In this document: in pieces, positions 59,765-64,000 of the stretch
How the letters are laid out: the number at the start of each line of letters is the position of its first letter
How positions within the stretch are numbered: position 1 is the first letter of the stretch
DNA from: Dryomyza anilis
Lineage: Eukaryota > Arthropoda > Insecta > Diptera > Dryomyzidae
Assembly: GCA_951804985.1 (NCBI GenBank)
Contig: OX638132.1
Coordinates: forward strand, 28,292,440 to 28,356,439
DNA: 64,000 nucleotides
Direction: 5' to 3'
Translations under genes and position numbers: made by a program
The notes under the pieces: model-generated
What the model saw: the letters and a program-made list of their open reading frames with translations, nothing else
Databases searched by the model: none
What the model was told of the DNA's origin: nothing

Positions 59765-60229
59765 TACTTAATTGAACTCTTCGTCAAATTTAGGCATGAA
59801 CAAAAAATTCGACTCGAAATTTCAAAGTTATTAAGTAATTTTAATTTGTAATAAGAAACTAAAAAAATTCAGAATTGATTTTTTAGCTTAAATTTTCTAT
59901 TTTTAAATACATTAAATGTCAAATTATTTTTCGTGCACTCTAACATTTTTAGATTTAGTGAAGCGTTCGAATTTTTTCTGAACCGAAAATATTGCTAAAA
60001 TTGAAATTTATTTTTTTAGCGATGGAGTTTTAGCTTTAGCAACTTTTGGAATAAGGCACAAGTTTGCCTTAGGTGGCACGGATATAAAAGATTTGTTTGA
60101 ATATGTTTGAATGTAATTATAACGTAATTCGAAATATAAATATTAGGAGTAAAATTTAATTTCATTATAATTTAATTGTATATCTATTTTCTTCAGATTG
60201 AAATACTATTATACTATATTTAAACATAA

Positions 60230-60720
60230 ATTTTAAAGTAGGTGTTATTATGATAGTTAGGATTATCAAAATTATAGTCGGTCTAAGCCGACTATAAATA
60301 CCCTACACATATGTGTGGTTACAATTCAAAGTGGTATATAGGTCACCAGGGTATTCGAATCCTGAAAATAACTACAAACTTTCCATCCCTGAAGAAATTT
60401 CTTTCATTTGATACCCATATTTACAAATGGGTAGGTGTACCGAATTTCGATTTTTATTTTGGGAACCACAAGTCATTTCGTGGGAAAACATTTTTTCATT
60501 TATTTCAGCATAATGTCAATATATATTTGACCAAAAAAGTTTACCTAAGCACGTATACAATAAAATTGATTCGTAGATGTAAATTTTATTTGAGGTATTT
60601 GAACATAAGTGGTCGGTTCTCAGGTCACAATAGACCGATTATGCCAATTTTCTCGTTCAGACAGCATAGATATATAAGTAATCTAATTCTAAAGTTTCAT
60701 TGACCTAGCTCTTCAAAGGG
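60230..60720 (+). repeat. Hairpin-led repeat, copy 2
   Basis: It is colinear with 45958-46300 (GTCGGTCTAAGCCGAC, TAGGTCACCAGGGTAT, ACAAATGGGTAGGTGTACCG). About 90 bases are present here (near 60445-60535) that are absent from copy 1. The 130-codon ORF across it is not supported. Confidence 0.65.
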
Positions 60721-61387
60721 AAAAAATTAATATTGTGTAAAGAAGATAGTAGCACTAAATTTATTTATTTTACATTAAAATAAAACATAAATATGTTTAC
60801 ATGTAAATAAAATGTTTTTCACATTCATACATATATATGTTTACAAGAACGCCGAAAATTATTCATTCTGAACATAAATATGTTTGAACGAAAACAAAAA
60901 TATGTTTGGCTGTTATTATAATAATGTTTGGCAATGAAATAATACTTTTGTTTGCATAAAGCTCCAAAGATATATGTAATGCCTGCAAAATTATGTTCGG
61001 GAGAGCCCTTTGTTTTGAAGCGTGTGCATTTTTAATTAGGATAACCTTAGTTGACCCTGATCAGGATTATGTCAGGTGGCCTTAGTTGGGATGTTTTACC
61101 GTATTCTGATAAGGAACGGTGATGAAAGAAGGCTAACCTTAAACAGTTTCCACTCTTTTACTTTTAACATTTCACACAATCCATAGATAACAAAACTTTT
61201 AGAAAGCTGGATATCTTACCTATCCAAAGTGTTATAGCAAATATATATGACTTCAAAACATTTCGTAAAATTGAACTTAAAAACATATCTCAAAAAACGT
61301 TTTTTTTTATGTTGAGACGAAAAATGCGGTTTCTGACCCAAAGTGTACAATGATCTTCTTTTCCTCTTCTCTATTTAATAAGAACAA

Positions 61388-62351
61388 TCTATATATATAA
61401 AACTCTTAGTCCGTCTGTCAGTCTGTCGGTCTGTCTGTCTGTCTGTTTGTTCCAGCATCACGTCTAAACCGCTGAACTAATTTAACTGAAATTTTTCCAC
61501 AGGATACTAAGGAGTCCGGAGGGTGTCATAGGCTATATATGGGCGGGATTGGACAAAGGGGCGTGGTACCTCCCATACAACCTAAACTTTCAAAACGACA
61601 TAACTCAGCACATACACAATCTAAAAAGATGACACAAAAAACTAAAATTCACCACACTAAAATTCACCACACTAAAACTCACCACACTAAAACTCACCAC
61701 AATAAAACTCACCACGCTAAAACTCACCACACTAAAAATTCACCATACAAAACTCACCACACCAAAACTCACCACACCTAAACTCACCACTCTAAAACTC
61801 ACCACACCAAAATTCACCACACTAAAACTCACCACACTAAAACTCAACACAATAAAGCTCACCACACTAAAACTCACCACACTAAAAATTCACCACACTA
61901 AAACTCACCACACTAAAACTCACCACACTAAAACTCACCACACTAAAACTCACCGCACTAAAACTCACCACAATAAAACTCACTACATTAAAACTAACTA
62001 CACTATAACTTCTACTGGGAAAAACTCTACTGGGAAGAATTTTACCGGGAAGAGTTCTACCGGGAAGAATTCTACGGTAAAGCGTTCTATGGGGAAGAAT
62101 TTTACGGCGAAGATTTCTACTGGGAAGAATTCTACGGCGAAATATTCTACTGTCTGAATTGTCTTTGAGAAAAGTTGTTTTGGCGGAGAATTATTATTTG
62201 GTTACTACATTTATAAAACCAATAAAAACTTCCACAGCGAAGCACGGTCCCCTGATATAAAAAAATAATATTGTTTTTTTATATTATAAAAATCGCTTTA
62301 TATCTATGAATTCACAAAATCTTGTCACGAGTCGTGCACGGGTCCAGCTAG
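61388..62351 (+). mobile_element. Nonautonomous Helitron with intact ends
   Basis: It starts TCTATATATA and ends CAGCTAG between a host A and T, the Helitron rule. An 11-base hairpin CACGAGTCGTG sits 15 bases before the end (62326-62336). Two adjoining minisatellites fill the middle: ACTAAAACTCACCAC from about 61640 to 62010, and GGGAAGAATTCTACC from about 62020 to 62155. No Rep/helicase gene is present. The layout resembles DINE-1-type elements. Confidence 0.85.
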
Positions 62352-64000
62352 TAATAATATATAATAAAGATATTGAAATATTACGAAGAAAAGAAAGAAT
62401 TTTGTTGTAGTGTACTTATTTATTTCAATGAAATATCGAACAGCCAAAACAGACGTTTTACTGAGTGTTTCATTCGAAATTAAGTCAAAACATGGACACC
62501 TGAGCTACATTCGAAAGTGTGCGTAAATTCGAGTAGAATACAGTGCACTATGGGACAAAAGCTTAGTCTAGCTCGCCGAAAATCAGAAATTAAAGTATGT
62601 TGCAGAAAGTTTATAAATATATCATTTTATTAATAATTTATGAGAACCTAGAGAACAAACAAAAAATGATACACACTAGTGAAAAATCCTTCTGTAGGCT
62701 TACTTAAAGTGAAAAAATTAAAAGAAGTGCTTTTCAAGAAATAAAAATGGGTTACATTAAAACTGTCATATCTCTTTGAATATATACTCCACATCAAGAG
62801 TGTTAGTTTTATATTATTGGGAATTGTGAGAACTGTCTATCATCTTGTGTATCAAAAATTTCAAATGGCTATTCGTGTTTTTCCTGATTATCTGTCAAAA
62901 ACATAAAACAAAAATTACGTATTTTTTATACAAATGTAGACATGGAGAAAAAAAGCTACCAAATGCTCTCATAAATCTTTTTACAGGCATAATGTCTGAA
63001 ATGTCTTCTTTCTAACGGTGTTAAACATGCCTGCATTAATTTGCCGCACGTCATTTAAAATAAGTTTAAGTGATGAGAAAAGTACGAAAATCGTAAAATA
63101 ATTTAACTAAATTTTGTCACTTTAATATGTCAGTTTTGTCTTTTCTGTCATTATAGTTGACAAAACTGGCTCATATTTGGTATGGTAATTAAGAATTGTG
63201 ATATGTACCATATTACCTAATATTATCAGAATATCTCTTACGATGGTCAAGTTATATAGTTGAAAAAAAATGGTAGGCGTGGCAGTTGGGCAATCACACC
63301 CATATTAAGAATGTCTAAATAACAATTATAAACAGAATATCTCATTCCAAACAAAAGTTATAGTCGTTTTACCATAATTAATAATTTTAAAAATGAAATC
63401 TATTCACAGAACATGTTTGCTTAGTGTAAAATGTCGTTAAGATTGGAGCAAAACTGTATTTACGGCGAGCTACAATTGACTTCCGTCCCACAGTGCAGTG
63501 CAAAGAACAAACTATAAAATAATCTAATGTTTGCAACTTTTTGAATTCCAATGGTTAACATATACACACACACAGTAAAACTAAATTAATGAAAACACAA
63601 ATAAACACGATGTCAATTCAGCAATTAACTGAGAACAAAAAAAAATCAATAAACGAAAAACAGAAATGTATCGAAAATTGCTTGTGCATCATGGTCAAAT
63701 ACACGATAGAGGTAGATACAGAAGTATCTACTCTAGAAATTTATGATCTTCGACGAACAGTATTAATTATCCTATTGGATGATTTAAGTCCATTCGAACT
63801 TTAAAATATTTGAAAATAAATATAATTCCAGAAAGACAGAAAAATACAGTGTATTAAATCTGGATTTAAATAATTTTGTAGTAAAAAATAATATGTTCCT
63901 TATTACTTTTAGTTCCAAATTTCGTAAGATATCCTAATACAAATTTTCTGTATAAAGAAATTTCATTGAAAATCGCTCCTTTGTGCACAAATACCATTGT
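62352..64000. other. Gene-free end of the window
   Basis: It is AT-rich, without recognisable genes or clear element ends. One 71-codon ORF (63589-63804) has no motif I recognise and normal AT-rich composition. Confidence 0.5.

Noticed and set aside
60311..60703. Gene of 130 codons
   Set aside because: It overlaps a dispersed repeat whose other copy at 45958 does not keep the frame.
61539..61781. His/Thr-rich protein
   Set aside because: It translates a 15-bp minisatellite inside a Helitron.

Overview
The window is nuclear DNA of a higher fly (Diptera, Brachycera). It is AT-rich, its genes are split by GT-AG introns, and dense decayed repeats fill the introns and gene-free stretches. The gene content matches what I recall of Drosophila melanogaster cytological interval 92B (RhoGAP92B, Surf6, ClpX, CG4733). 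Introns of 9-10 kb, a tRNA-derived SINE and many small DNA transposons point to a larger, more repeat-rich genome than Drosophila, perhaps a tephritid or another acalyptrate or calyptrate fly. I cannot name the species.

Four genes can be reconstructed by joining exons in phase. (1) RhoGAP92B, minus strand, 9148-21959: five exons, 767 aa, a BAR plus RhoGAP protein. (2) Surf6, plus strand, 25458-26384: two exons, 289 aa, nucleolar ribosome biogenesis. (3) ClpX, plus strand, 28595-39568: six exons, 618 aa, the mitochondrial AAA+ unfoldase; its first intron is 8.8 kb. (4) A PP2A B'' (PPP2R3) regulatory subunit, minus strand, 45271-51139: six exons, 423 aa, N-terminus missing. RhoGAP92B and Surf6 are divergent, Surf6 and ClpX are in tandem, and ClpX and PPP2R3 converge. 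Apart from shared housekeeping character (ribosome biogenesis, mitochondrial proteostasis, signalling) they form no pathway.

Layout. 1-9.1 kb: repeats plus one unexplained, possibly broken ORF (1307-1639). 9.1-22 kb: RhoGAP92B, whose 10-kb third intron holds MITEs, a solo LTR and a LINE remnant. 22-25.2 kb: two terminal-inverted-repeat elements and a TA/TG microsatellite. 25.2-28.4 kb: Surf6, a T-rich tract and a Helitron fragment. 28.4-39.7 kb: ClpX, with a TIR element, an inverted Helitron pair, a SINE, a hAT element with an exact 8-bp target duplication and a 42-bp tandem array in intron 1. 39.7-45.2 kb: repeats, including an insertion whose empty site survives in a paralogous copy. 45.2-51.1 kb: the PPP2R3 gene. 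51.1-64 kb: mostly transposons, including an intact-ended Helitron, and two weak exon candidates.

No CRISPR, operon, rRNA or genuine tRNA gene was seen. The most unusual material is the repeat architecture: elements built from dense short palindromes (CCGTATACGG; ATCGTAAATTACGAT), a kilobase-scale inverted Helitron pair inside a transcribed intron, and several TA-flanked MITE families with clear ends.
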